Shown: positions 14,601 to 26,200 of the stretch, in pieces | Numbering within the stretch: the stretch's first letter is position 1 | Layout: each line of letters opens with the position of its first letter | Notes under the pieces: generated by a model | What the model saw: only the letters and a program-made list of their open reading frames with translations | The model's database searches: none | Told to the model about the DNA's origin: nothing | Assembly: GCF_022458985.1 (NCBI RefSeq) | Contig: NC_061770.1 | Location: 35,569,599 to 35,633,598, forward strand | DNA from: Mugil cephalus | Lineage: Eukaryota; Chordata; Actinopteri; Mugiliformes; Mugilidae | Length of the DNA: 64,000 nt | Direction of reading: 5' to 3' | Translations under genes and position numbers: made by a program

Positions 14601-17600
14601 ATTTCAGACTTTCGATATCCTAGCGTTCATGTTACAGATTAACTCGGAGGAGAAAAAACAAATTGGTTTGTTGTCACCGTTTGCTGAACATTAAAATATG
14701 CGCAGCAGCTTTTTATTTTTAGTTTGGATGCAGTCGTCTCTGAGTTTGACGACTCAGAGCTAATTTTTTCCCAGGTTGTCTTGAACGCAGCATCGGCTGA
14801 ATCTCAACCACGTTTTCCAAGACCCAAGAAGAAAAAAAAAATTCTTATATTCAATCAAATCATCTCGTATTAAGAAAAAAATCTGCCAAAGCTTTTGTTG
14901 CTTGACAAAAATTCTTTAAATTTTTAAAATAGGCTCAAAGTTCTTGTCTCTGAACAAAATGTAAACAAGATGTATATGTTTAATACAAGGATTTTTTGCT
15001 TTCACGTTTTTTTGCATTGTGCTCATACCTGACAATATCACACATCAACAAGTTTTTTTCTTTCCAAATGTTGGATTTTTTTATTATTTTTTTTAAATCA
15101 TAATAAAACGCCAATTTGTGAGTCTCCAGTTTAAGAAGATTCTCCCAAAGTCTGGTTTGGGGTTTTTTTTGCTAATTTTCGGCAGATCTGGCAGCAACGG
15201 TTGATATATTCCACACAAAATCTTTTTACAATTATTCTTATTAAGAGAAGACATAAGGCCCACACCTTTATTCAACAGGGGCAGAAGGGACCTTACGATT
15301 AGACATGGGACCATGACAACAAACTTCTGTGAAACTGTTAAAAACTTGATTTAATTAACATCGTTTTTGTGGCAAAATGTCGAAACGTACCGGTCTCTGA
15401 CCCTTGGTAGAGCTGAGTCAACAGGTCGCTGGCTGAGGCCAGTAAGCAGTGGATCTGATTGGTCCAGGCCTCGGCTCTACCGGCACCCACACCTCTGTCC
15501 AGCAGCCCCCCCAAACAAGGCAGGTGACCATAACACTGACAGGCCATCTGATAGAGAAGCATTTAAAAAAAAGAAAAATACATTTTTTAAAGCTTAAATG
15601 ACTTGCTTAGATACATTTATTACACGAATGACGAACCTCTTGTGTCTTTCGGTTGGTGCTGTCCATTTTGGAGAGGAAGTAAGCTCCTAGTTTGTCCTTG
15701 AAGACAGAAATAAAAAACAGAGTTAGACCAAAAAGTGGCAAAAACTACAAAAAGTGCCTTCTTCTTCTTCTCTATCTCACCCTGAGGGATCCACAGGCTC
15801 GGGGGTAGTGGGTCATACAGGCCGTCATCCCCTCCATGGCCGCCAGCTCACACTGAGATCAGAGGAAGTTAACAGCATGACGTTACAGACATTTCTTCAT
15901 TATTTCCCTTTAAATCGACACATATAGAGCTATTTAGACGTCCAGATCCTCACCTCTGTCTTAAGGCCCAGCAGAGACGTCAGGATGCCCAGGATGGAGT
16001 TGAGGCCGACCTCTCTGGCCAGCTCCGCCAGCTGGGACGAGTACTGCAGCAGGTCCTTCAGGATATTCACCGCGAGGTGGATGGTCTGGACCGGAGCCTG
16101 AGACTAGAGGAGGACAGCAAGCTGGTTAGAACATCATTATCACCAGGGACGATCCAGACGTTGGTAGTCCTTTATTTTAGCTCTACCATAAACCAAAACC
16201 ATCGTAGCATATCTTCTGTTTTATTGGCACATTTCACGTGGTTTTGGTATATTGACCTATATATTGCAATATTCTACATAGTTCACAGAGAAATTTTAAA
16301 TGCAGCTTAAAATACAAGTTGTATATATGTAATTATCAGTGATAATTCATTGGACAAACTGAGTCAATAATCAGTACATTTTTATGAATGAGAAAAAAAA
16401 AAAATGTTGCGCGTAGATTATGGTTATTACGGTAGCCGGTCGCGCTGCTATTGACGTCACAGACTTAACAGTTTAAATATGTTTAAATATGAATAAATAT
16501 GTCAAAATAAAAGGAACTGTAAGTGTTCATGTTTGTTCATTTCATCTTGATGACATTTTAGTTTTTTATTTTATTCGAGCTGTAAATGTCCCCGGATTTC
16601 CACATCAGCAGTCAGCGCTAACATGAGGCCATTCAAACCCGGTTTACTACTAGTGTGGGATTATTCTACAATATTTACTCATCATCACAGTAAAATAGTC
16701 CATCCTTAGTCAGTCTACTACATTAATTCCTCTCTCAACCAGTAGAAAATGTCATGAACACGTTATTATGCATGAAAAAAATAAATACCGTAATATGCTG
16801 TGATACCGTCAGAATAATATTCATTAATACACAGGACGAGATGTTACGATCCCTATTGCCATGATCTGAGGCAAAACTCCTTTAGAAGTCCAGTCCAACT
16901 GGACCAGCAGTCAGCTACTAACTAGCCTAGCCTAGCCTAGCCTAGCCTAGCCAGCAGCAGTAGGTAGTAGAGATGATGGGACGTGCAACTACACTTCAAC
17001 CAAACATCTCTCCCTTCTGCTAGGATCAGGAATAAAACACCAGCTAACTAGCCTAGCCACAGAAGTCAAACACTAGTAAACACCAGCTAACTAGCTTAGC
17101 CGCCAGCAGTAGGTAAAAAAAGATTGGACACACAACTATACTTCAATCAACATCTCTCCCCTCTGCATAAACATTTTTTAGCCCTATTTGATGCTCATTA
17201 GCTGATAGACTGGGACGTCCCTGATCCGTAGACCTCGTTTCATATAGTATCATTTGCTTCTCATAAAACATGCGTCGTCGTCCTACCTGTATGACCTGCT
17301 GCAGGGAGCGCAGCCAGGAGAGGCAGTGCTGCTGGAACAGATCACTGGAGCTGTCTTTCACCAGCACGGAGAGAAGGCAGAGGCCCTCGAACCTGCTCAC
17401 AAAAACACACCCGGAGTCACGTTACCAATCGCTTCAGATTTAGGGCCAAGAGATGCATTAAAGTAAAAGTCAATGCAGTATCACCCGCATCTTAACGTCA
17501 TTTTTTCAGTGTGACCTGTTGATCCCCAAGTCAAGATGACAAACTAACAACAATATCACCTACACCAATCTGCCACAACTTTATGACCACCTTCCTAATA

Positions 17601-18520
17601 TTGTCTCCCTTGTTGCCTCCTAAACTGTAGTGAGTCATCAGCGAATGGACGTGGACCTTCTGAGGTTGTACTGTGGGTTGAGGGGAGGGGCCTCTATGGT
17701 GGATCATCCCACAGATACTTGATCAGTTTGGCGTCTAGTGAATTTGGAGGCCAGGTCAACACCTTGTGTTGGTCAAGGAGTGTCATTGTTAAGGGGGTGG
17801 GGGTGTCTGTTCTGGTTTAACTGGGTGCTACGAGTCTAAGTAACATCCACATGAATGAATGTCAAGTCCAAACGTTTCCCAGCAGAACTGCTCCAACAGC
17901 ACGGGTTTAAATGTCATTTAATTCTCCTGTCAGTGGACTTAATGTTGTGGCTGATCGGTGTATGTCTGTGTCTTAAGTCCAAATTAAAAAAAAAATAATT
18001 GGTTTAATTAAACAGGAAGTTTTATAAACAGCAGGCACCCGGTGGGACAAATAAAAACAGAATATATATAGATTTATTAATATTATTTCTCACCTGGTTT
18101 TACTCGCACCCAGTTTGGAATTACTGAACCCCACGAGATCCCCGACGGCGCTCGCGCCCTGCAAACGTAAAACAAGACATGATTAATTTATTCATTCACT
18201 TATGTATTTTACTATTTTACCTAACACATCCACCTCTCCGCTTCTTTTCATTTTATACATCTCCACATGCTCCACTAAACAACAAAAGCCAGCCGCACCA
18301 GACACAACGCTAACACACAACTAGCTCTTATTTTTTTCTGTTTGCTTGTTTGTTTTGATTCTGTTTGATCTGTTTGCACCTGTGTCGAGAAGACGCCATG
18401 TTCCCTGTAGTTCGCCAACAGAGCGGGTAAATACTCGGGACGCTGCTCCTTCAGAACCGACACCAAGCCCTCAGTGAGCCGCATCGCAGACGGTCCATGC
18501 ATCCGAGTCGACGCCGCCAT
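2687..18520 (-). CDS. pelp1: PELP1, proline-, glutamate- and leucine-rich protein 1 (19 coding exons)
   Basis: Scaffold of the nucleolar Rix1 complex (with TEX10 and WDR18) in 60S ribosome maturation, and nuclear-receptor coregulator. Coding exons in order: 18520-18380, 18158-18094, 17392-17287, 16097-15954, 15852-15781, 15696-15637, 15547-15391, 14227-14095, 12900-12813, 12708-12620, 11385-11272, 10905-10755, 10660-10507, 10410-10355, 10260-10130, 8600-8498, 8409-6709, 5252-4899, 2776-2687; phases agree and sum to 1302 aa (human about 1130). Human-like landmarks: [10 protein letters not shown] in exon 3, LXXLL motifs LKDLL (about 117-121) and LTSLL (143-147), [10 protein letters not shown] in exon 12, [12 protein letters not shown] near 716, a Glu/Asp run near 910-985, a basic KRKRE in exon 18, and [13 protein letters not shown] at the C-terminus. 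The start is the ATG in AAGATGGCGGCG; an in-frame upstream ATG exists. The exon 10 donor (12620) is the least certain junction. Confidence 0.95.
2930..3690. repeat. Tandem duplication of a ~340-bp unit in the last pelp1 intron
   Basis: Marker blocks recur about every 320-360 bp: CTTCAAAAA.G.CCTAAAA near 2933, 3252 and 3615, each followed by CTTTTAATCCACTTCAGTAC-like DNA, and TTGTGATGGCATTGA near 3050 and 3407. Roughly 2.3 copies, diverged, with T/A runs. Confidence 0.8.
5459..5545 (+). repeat. Dispersed retroposon-tail-like repeat in a pelp1 intron
   Basis: GAATCAGAATGAGCTTTGTT ... CAAGTACG ... ACAAGGAATTTGACT resembles a common teleost dispersed repeat. Confidence 0.5.
8855..9059. mobile_element. 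Small terminal-inverted-repeat element in a pelp1 intron
   Basis: About 33-bp imperfect inverted ends: GACAGTATTCAAAGTGTG at 8855 and its reverse complement ending at 9059, continuing through CAACACTGGGAAG. A long A run near 8905-8922 lies inside. No coding capacity, superfamily unknown. Confidence 0.7.
13090..13329. mobile_element. hAT-type MITE with 8-bp target duplication (pelp1 intron)
   Basis: Element 13098-13321 (224 bp), termini TAGAGATGCACCG and TAGGGGTGCACCG (reverse strand), flanked by perfect GTAGGGAT duplications. Interior is rich in CCGATA/TATCGG palindromes. No coding capacity. Confidence 0.88.
16610..16860 (+). repeat. Dispersed repeat in a pelp1 intron, copy 1
   Basis: Shares GTGTGGGATTATTCTACAAT, ATTTACTCATCATCACAGTA and TTATGCATGA with the reverse complement of 21250-21440. 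Confidence 0.7.
16924..16951. repeat. (CTAGC)n short tandem repeat
   Basis: Five to six CTAGC units in the third pelp1 intron; a degenerate copy recurs near 17050. Confidence 0.85.
17561..17962. mobile_element. TA-flanked MITE, full copy (pelp1 intron 2)
   Basis: Element 17563-17960 (398 bp) with inverted ends CACCAATCTGCCACAACTTT and CACCGATCAGCCACAACATT (reverse), flanked by TA on both sides as in Tc1/mariner insertions. Related copies: 1-246, ~1300-1357, ~26877-26998, ~28795-28978, 50815-51192, ~52222-52430, 61063-~61365. Confidence 0.82.
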
Positions 18521-19204
18521 CTTGCCTCCTGTCTCCGGCCGAGCGTACGTCACCGCTGTGCGACGGTGTGACGTCATTTTAATGAGTTTTTTTTTTCAAA
18601 TAAACTTTATTAAGCCTTACAATTCAGGACGATTCGGCAAAAAGACATTAAATTTGTTTTTGTTTTTTGTTTTTCTCAGAAAAAAAATAATATGATTTCC
18701 AAATTAACAATATTATCATCCTTGGAAAATTTTACCAAACAAATATAAATACATTATTGTCTCAAATAACGCTATCTACGATATCTATCTGTCTATCTAT
18801 TGATTTATATATTTAGCTTAATATCTATCTTACTTATCAAAAACCACTCTTCTTCTAATATTTAAATGAGAATGGTCTGTATGCTTTGATATCTAGTATA
18901 TACAGTCAATGTTTGATATACGCTGTTATTTTTTTTCCATCTTGCCTTTCCGGCCGAGCGTACGTCACGACGCTGCGACGGGTGACGTCATCTTAATGCA
19001 TCTTTTTCTATTTTGTTGCCATTCTCACTTATTATCCTGCTTTCTTCTGCATTATTCTCTATTGTAAAGGCGGTCTGGCACCAATAAGACTCTGATTTTC
19101 TCCCGTTTACAGATATTTGAGTGGGTTTGGGGGTTCATCACTATAAAATCTAACTAAATTCTTTCGGGAAGCCGCTGGTTTTTCCGTGGGTTTTCTGCCC
19201 GCCG
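18517..19204. promoter_or_regulatory. Head-to-head pelp1/med11 promoter with two copies of a CRE module
   Basis: Only 684 bp separate the pelp1 ATG (minus) from the med11 ATG (plus). A ~65-bp module occurs twice in the same orientation, at 18517-18596 and 18937-19007. Both copies carry CCATCTTGCC, CCGGCCGAGCGTACGTCAC and a full palindromic cAMP-response element TGACGTCA (18569-18576 and 18983-18990). The first copy overlaps the pelp1 start codon. An AT-rich stretch (about 18590-18930) separates them; it starts with a T run followed by AAATAAACTTTATT, which on the minus strand reads like a poly(A) signal plus A tail. CREB/ATF control of both genes is an inference. Confidence 0.65.
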
Positions 19205-20397
19205 ATGGCTAACGAGAGGCTCAGGATCCTGGAGGAGGTGGAGAAGGAGATCGCGGTGGTGCTGCAGTGTGCCGGTGAGCAAAGAGTTCTGCTACTGCGT
19301 CTTGAAAAATCTCAAAATTAAATTGTGCTTATTTTAGATTTGTTGGTGCGCTGCCGTGTTAAAGGCACAAGATACTCTCGTCGGCGAGGTTCCAAGAATT
19401 CTGCTTTAAATTTAGCAAGATAAAATAAGATAGTATTTTTTGCTTACTTTAGTCCCACAGTGGGGAAAATTACGGAGGACAAAATTTGAACATCAAGCTG
19501 TCCCCTCCATTTTTTTTCCCTGTCATTATTCGAAGCATTACGGTAAACGCATGCACCACATGTAACTGTCCGTGCCCCACCATTCATTTTACAGTCATTT
19601 ATTCTGTCAAACAGTAAATAATGAACTAATAGAACTTTAATGAAAATGTATAATCCCGTAGTGGGTAAATTATTAAGCTATAGAGCCCATCTTTTCTTTA
19701 CTGGATTTGTGTCGCCCTTATTCGAATCATTACGGTAAAGTAAAATAATTTATATTATAATTTATATATATATATATACACAAAATTACAACGTATGTTG
19801 TAATAAACTACTTACATAATGACCTGTTTCAAATTAATTAGTAATAATCAACAGAAAAAAGTTGGTGCACCACCTCAGGATGTTACCCCGAAACTACCAG
19901 ATCTCTCTGGTGCGGAGTCTCAGAATAAGAGCCTGATCTGGTCCTGATTTCTAACCCAACACGCGTTTGTCCCCCTGCAGGCAGCATCGTTCTGGAGCTC
20001 TCCAAGGAGAAACACAACAACAGCTTCCTGGACCGGCAGCTGGTCCAGTTCCAGAGCTCCATCAACCGGGTGGAGAGCGAACTAAGCGCCCAGATCCGCT
20101 ACCTCACGCAGGTTGAACACACGGCCGTGTCACTACGTTATTCTTATTAACGATGAACTTACATGTGTGGCCACAGGATCGTCTGTCATTAAATCCAACT
20201 GTTGGCTGAATGTTGGAACAAACAGGACTTTAATTTGCCTTTTTTTTGTTTTTTTTTCCCTCTAGGTAGCAACTGGTCAGCCTCACGAAGGCTCCACATA
20301 TTCAGCCAGGAAGGACTGTCAGATGGCTTTGAACAGAGCCGAGTACGCCAGGGTCAAACTGGGGGAACTGGGACGGACCTGTGAAATAATGCTGGAG

Positions 20398-20429
<32 letters not shown>

Positions 20430-20469
20430 GCAACAACAACAACAGCAGCAGCAGCAACAGTCGACATGA
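19205..20469 (+). CDS. med11: Mediator complex subunit 11 with polyglutamine tail (3 exons)
   Basis: MED11 is a small head-module subunit of Mediator that pairs with MED22 and helps RNA polymerase II preinitiation complex assembly in the nucleus. Exons: 19205-19274, 19981-20111, 20266-20469, with donors GTGAGC and GTTGAA and acceptors CTGCAG and CTCTAG; 405 nt, 134 aa. Family signatures are clear: [15 protein letters not shown] at the N-terminus, VLELSKEK, then [19 protein letters not shown] and [17 protein letters not shown]. Human MED11 (117 aa) ends a residue or two after EQML; here the same point runs into 21 consecutive Gln (mixed CAA/CAG) followed by Ser-Thr-stop. Start chosen because it is the only Met that gives the conserved ANERL. 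It shares a promoter region with pelp1. An AATAAA lies near 20634. Confidence 0.95.
20398..20460 (+). repeat. CAA/CAG trinucleotide tract coding polyglutamine in med11
   Basis: Twenty-one Gln codons in a row, CAA interrupted by CAG, at the end of the med11 reading frame. The mixed codons should make it less slippery than a pure CAG run. Confidence 0.95.
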
Positions 20470-20633
20470 GAGCACAGGAGGTCGACTGGTCGGACTCTAA
20501 AACTTGATCTGCTCTTGGTTGTAGCGCCGGTGTCAGACGTGGCCAAGAAAGAAAACTGGTGTGGACTGGATGACACACGATACAGATTTGCAGCCTTATT
20601 GGTGAACACATGTAGAAACTGTTCTTCTTTAAC

Positions 20634-20639
20634 AATAAA
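20634..20639 (+). terminator. Candidate med11 polyadenylation signal (AATAAA)
   Basis: AATAAA occurs about 165 nt after the med11 stop, in the run AACAATAAAAATAAAAAC. Position is normal for a short 3' UTR. Confidence 0.6.
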
Positions 20640-21249
20640 AATAAAAACAACAGTCGCGTACATGGAGAATATGAGCAAGCATCAAGGCAACGGTTCAAAA
20701 AATAATCACTCAGCTATTAACAAAGTATAACTTTATTGCAAAACGACGATGTAGTGATTTACTTTATGAAAACGTAGTAAAAAAAAAAACAAAACTAAAA
20801 ACATTACATGCTACTGAATTAAACAAAAAAACAAGTAAACATTCTTTCTGAATTGTATTTGTTAAAATAAAAATACAAAAAAAAGCTCCCAAAAAAAAAA
20901 CTAAGCTGAATTTAAAAGCTCTGCAGCTCCGACTGATTTGTATGAGGATGGTGGTGGTGATGCGTTAGCGTTAGCAGTAAAAGTCGGCAGTGTGTACGGT
21001 GGAATGAAAACAACAACAGTACAAATGTCATTTTTTTTGTCTCCCAGTCCGATAACTAATCAGAGTCTCAGCCTGATCCTAAACGTCCTAAACGTCTCCT
21101 CGTCTCCTCGTAACAGTCGACTGGATTTAGTCCAGCAAACCTGTGTAAGACCTTTGTGTGTCTAAGTTCCAGTTACATTTAGTTTAGTTCAGATCTGGTG
21201 CTAATCTTTTAATATTCATAGTCGTTTGATCAGAGTCCCAATCTGATCT

Positions 21250-21440
21250 TAAGGCTGAGCGGTAAATGTATATCACAGTATTTAGTTTTTTTTATGCATA
21301 ATGAGGTTTTCATAACGTTTCCCACTGGTTGAGACGCAGTAGATGAACTATTTTACTGTGATGATTAGTAAATATTGTAGAATAATCTCACACTAGTAGT
21401 AAAACAGGTTTGCATGGACCCGTGTTAGCGTGTAGCCCAA
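21250..21440 (-). repeat. Dispersed repeat downstream of med11, copy 2
   Basis: Inverted partner of 16610-16860; the two flank the pelp1/med11 promoter region. Confidence 0.7.
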
Positions 21441-21804
21441 CAACACTGGCAAAAAAATGTTTTTTTTTTTTGGGTCGACCAAAAAAAAATACAAAAAAAC
21501 CCAACATCTGACACAGAATCTGAAGGACCAGGGTTCCTACGCAAGTATGGAAAGTATAGAATTAGATTTTATACATTTCCACGTCCATGAAAATTAGTGC
21601 GTGGAAAAAAAATTCATCTTTCCAACACTGTTAACACTGTCCAATTTTCAAAAACATAAAATCATAAATAAAAAAAACAAAAAATTAATCAGTTTTTTTG
21701 TTTTTTTTTAAAAAAAATTCTTTATCATTGCTGTAATTTCTCAGACGACTGACTCACCCGATTTACAATTTGTTTAATTTACTGTTGTATTCGACTTAAT
21801 CTAG

Positions 21805-22188
21805 TTACTTGTTAAAAGTAGAATTTTTTTCCTGAGAGGTCTGAATATTGGAGTCTGGAAAAAGTAAAGAATTTTGAGATTTCAGATGTGTAGGAACCCT
21901 GAAGTTCTTCCGCGTCTTTGTAAACATATCAAACCTTTCCATCTTCACCACGCCACGAAAAAATTCATACAACGATAAAAAAAGATACCGGCGCTCGGTG
22001 TGAACTTCTGCGCTGATCTTAAACGTCCTAAAGTTCCTCCCCTGTAGCTTCCTAAAGTCTTCCTTTATCTTCTCCTGGAGTCGACTGGATTCAGCCCAAT
22101 AAGCTCCAGAAACGTTCTGGTCACCCAACGCTGCCGTAAACTCCCTGAACCTCTCCGGAAACGCTTCTTTGAAACGTTCAGTCACCAA
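21805..22188 (-). CDS. Unassigned open reading frame, possible exon or decayed gene
   Basis: An uninterrupted frame of about 127 codons on the minus strand, without an ATG at its head. The first two thirds look protein-like: charged, with aromatic residues spaced as in a helical domain (FKEAFPERFREFTAALGD, then AYWAESSRLQEKIKEDFRKL). The last third becomes Asn/Lys/Ser-rich and looks like intron or noncoding DNA. I do not recognise a family. It could be one exon of an unseen gene or a remnant of a mobile element: a short similar stretch (GTCGACTGGATT.AG) recurs near 21117. Low confidence as a functional gene. Confidence 0.2.
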   Translation of the reverse strand: MVTERFKEAFPERFREFTAALGDQNVSGAYWAESSRLQEKIKEDFRKLQGRNFRTFKISAEVHTERRYLFLSLYEFFRGVVKMERFDMFTKTRKNFRVPTHLKSQNSLLFPDSNIQTSQEKNSTFNK

Positions 22189-23273
22189 ACATCCACATGG
22201 CTCAAGTTACGCATTTCTGACGACTTCCTTGTCCACATTCAGCTTCTTCCCCAGAGCAGACGTGTCCACACACAGCACAGACAGAACAAACCGTCTTAAA
22301 ACACGTGGACGTGGTTTTGGTTTAAGCCACATCTTAACTAATAACTATGAAAGATCAGGTTTGGCTGAAGCCCAAATCCACTTTACCAATATGGACGCCC
22401 CTGATATTTGCCGTCCGAACCTCGACACCTCTGTGAGACCAGCTTTAACCGGAACCAGTCTCACATGACTGCAAACTAAATGTCGCTGGTACTAATCCTC
22501 TAATCTGAACTGAGTAAATTGGCGGGAGAATATTTCTAAAATAACTCCATCATCACCACCACACACGTCATTTCTCTATGATTCCAGTCATTTTGATTCA
22601 TTAAAATCACGAGGAGCTGAGCCCCACCTAGGATTGCACAATCTCTTACTAACTGGGTTCTGTCTTTCACAAATATAAAAAGATATGATATTAATCTGCA
22701 CAAAAATAACGATAAAAGCACAAAATGAGGCAGCCGGTGCTTCTGCGACGGGTTCATGCTTGTTCTTTGATTTATACTTTCTGTGACTGAATACCACAAA
22801 TGAAACATCTAAAAACCAGGAAATCATCAAGAGGTTTTGTTTAACAGCCTCCATTAATCATTTGAATAAGAACTGAGCCGACGTTACTCTTAATTTGTGT
22901 TGAACGAATCATCTCTCTGAACCCGCTATGGGTTCAAATATGTACCATAACTATATGTGCGCAGATAATGCTGAAATAATGAGATACGAAACAGAACCCG
23001 CTGGTGCATTGAAGCCCTTCCCTTGAGTTCGTGTTCGTGACTCACCTCCCATCACCGCACTGGACACATTTTCCCTTGTGAATCTACAACACAAGACGAT
23101 AATCAAAACAAAAACAAAAAGAAGAAATACACCACCACCTTTCAGTCCTTCCATCGATGCGATTGTCCGCTGGGACCGGCTGAAATGTTTCTCCCAGAGC
23201 CACAGTTTCTTTCAAGTTCAAGTGTTTTGAGAGGGACGTGACCGGTCCCACCCACTGCTCCACCACGCCGGGT

Positions 23274-26200
23274 TCACAGGGACGTCAGGTCTTGGACCTC
23301 CAGCAGCATGGCGTCCTGCTTAGTCCTCAGCTGGTCTCGGATCTTGAGGCAGGCCACCAGCTCTGAGCTCAAGTCTGGCGTGAGGCAAACAAGGAGGCAG
23401 TTTAAGGTTTGGTGCGTCGCAGCAGACAGAAGGATATTGTTGGAGCGGATGAGGAGCCGTGTACCTTGTATCGCCTTGTTGAGAGACGCGCAGAGAACGT
23501 TCAAGTCCTTGATGCTGGAGTTGTGCAAATCGCTGAGCTCCCAGTTCTTCCTGTGGACGGCAGGATCTCTGCAGACCGTGGTCTGAGGAGGGGTGGGGGG
23601 CAATTATCAGAACGTGAAAATTAAAAATATACTACCTTAAGAATGACATAACATAACTCATACTCCCTTAAGAATAACATAATATACCCAATGTGGTATA
23701 TCCCATGCTTCCCTGAGAACTACATAATATACCCTATACTACCTTAAGAACTACACAATATATCCTATAATAACTTAAGAACTAGATAATATACCCTATA
23801 CTACCTTAACTACTTAATATACCCTATAATAACTTAAGAACTACATAATACACTCTATACTACCTTAAGAACTACGTAATATACCCCATACTACCATAAG
23901 AACTACGTAATATACCCTACACTGCCTTAAGAACTATGTAATATACCCTGCACTACCTTAAGAACTACGTAATATATCCTATAATAACTTAAGAACTACA
24001 TAATATACCCTATACTACCTTAAGAACTACATAATATACCCTATACTACCTTAAGAAGTACCTAATATACCCTATACTACCTTAAGAACTACATAATATA
24101 CCCTATACTACCTTAAGAACTACGTAATATATCCTATAATAACTTAAGAACTACATAATATACCCTATACTACCTTAAGAACTACATAATATATCCTATA
24201 ACTTAAGAACTACATAATATACCCTATACTACCTTAAGAACTACGTAATATACCCTATACTACCTTAAGAACTACATAATATACCCTATACTACCTAAAG
24301 AACTACATAATACACCCTATACTACCTTAAGAACTACATAATATACCCATTAATAACTGAAGAACTACATAATATACCCTATACTACCTAAAGAACTACG
24401 TAATACACCCTATACTACCTTAAGGACTACATAATATACCCTATAATAACTTAAGAACTACGTAATATACCCTATACTACCTTAAGAACTACATAATATA
24501 CCCTATACTACCTTAAGAACTACGTAATATACCCTATACTACCTTAAAAACTACATACTATATCCTATAATAACTTAAGAACTACATAATATAACTTATA
24601 CTACCTTAAGAACTATGTAACATACCCTATACTACCTTAAGAACTACATAATATATCCTATACTACCTTAAGAACTACCCCTATACTACCTTAAGGACTG
24701 CGTAATATACCCTATACTACCTTAAAAACTACATAATATATCCTATAATAACTTAAGAACTACATAATATACCCTATACTACCTTAAGAACTATGTAACA
24801 TACCCTATACTACCTTAAGAACTACGTAATATACCCTATACTACCTTAAGAAGTACGTAATATACCCTATACTACCTTAAGAAGTAGGTAATATACCCTA
24901 TACTACCTTAAGAACTACCCCTATACTACCTTAAGGACTACGTAATACACCCTATACTATCTTAGGAACTACATAATATACCCTCTACTACCTTAAGAAC
25001 TACATAATATACCCTATACTACCTTAAGAACTACATAATATACCCTATACTACCTTAAGAACTACATAATATACCCTATACTACCTTAAGAACTACATAA
25101 CACACCCTGTCCTCCCTCAGTATGTCGTGATGTAACATGGGTCTGACCAGGGCTTTGTTGTCTCTCCTCAGTCTGTCTCGTAGGCTCCTCAGAGTGTTTC
25201 CGAAGCCTCTTGACTTTGGTTTCTCAGGTTTGGCCGGAGGCTGAAGACTCTGAGTGGTCCCTCTCTTCGTCTTTCCAGTCTGTCCACGGTCCTCCTCCTC
25301 CTCCTCTTCCTCACTCTCACTGTTGTTGATGAAGCAGAGCTGGAGATTCGTCTGCGTCTGCAACCTGAGAAACACACAGCAGTTTATGTATACGGTATAT
25401 TATGTAGTTCTTAAGTTATTATAGGATATATTATGTAGTTCTTAGGGTAGTATAGGGTATATTAAGTAGTTCTTAAGGTAGTATAGGGTATATTAAGTAG
25501 TTCTTAAGGTAGTATAGGGTATATTGTGTAGTTCTTAAGTTATTATAGGATATATTATGTAGTTCTTTAGGTAGTATAGGGTTTATTACGTAGTTCTTAA
25601 GGTAGTAATTGGTATATTATGAAGTTCTTAGGGTAGTATAGGGTATATTATGTAGTTCTTAAGGTAGTAATTGGTATATTATGCAGTTCTTAAGGTAGTA
25701 TAGGGTATATTATGTAGTTCTTAAGGTAGTATAGGGTATATTATGAAGTTCTTAAGGTAGTATAGGGTATATTATGCAGTTCTTAAGGTAGTAATTGGTG
25801 TATTATGCAGTTCTTAAGGTAGTATAGGGTATATTATGTAGTTCTTAAGGTAGTATAGGGTATATTATGAAGTTCTTAAGGTAGTATAGGGTATATTATG
25901 CAGTTCTTAAGGTAGTAATTGGTGTATTATGCAGTTCTTAAGGTAGTATAGGGTATATTATGAAGTTCTTAAGGTAGTATAGGGTATATTATGTAGTTCT
26001 TAAGGTAGTAATTGGTATATTATGCAGTTCTTAAGGTAGTATAGGGTATATTATGTAGTTCTTAATGTAGAATAGGGTATATTATGTAGTTCTTAAGTTG
26101 TACAGGGTATATTATATAGTTCTTAAGGTAGTAAAAGGTATATTATGTAGTACTTGAGTTAATATAGGAAATATTATGTCATTCTTAAGGGAATATGGGG

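Larger units (their letters stand above)
20700..23273. other. Intergenic region between med11 and the schip1-like gene
   Basis: Apart from the inverted repeat at 21250-21440, A/T runs and the unassigned frame at 21805-22188, nothing gene-like is seen. The 3' UTR of the schip1-like gene must lie in its right part, but no poly(A) signal stands out. Confidence 0.5.

Noticed and set aside
20319..20698. Minus-strand frames with long Cys or Val/Ala runs
   Set aside because: Antisense of the CAA/CAG tract in med11; no independent support.
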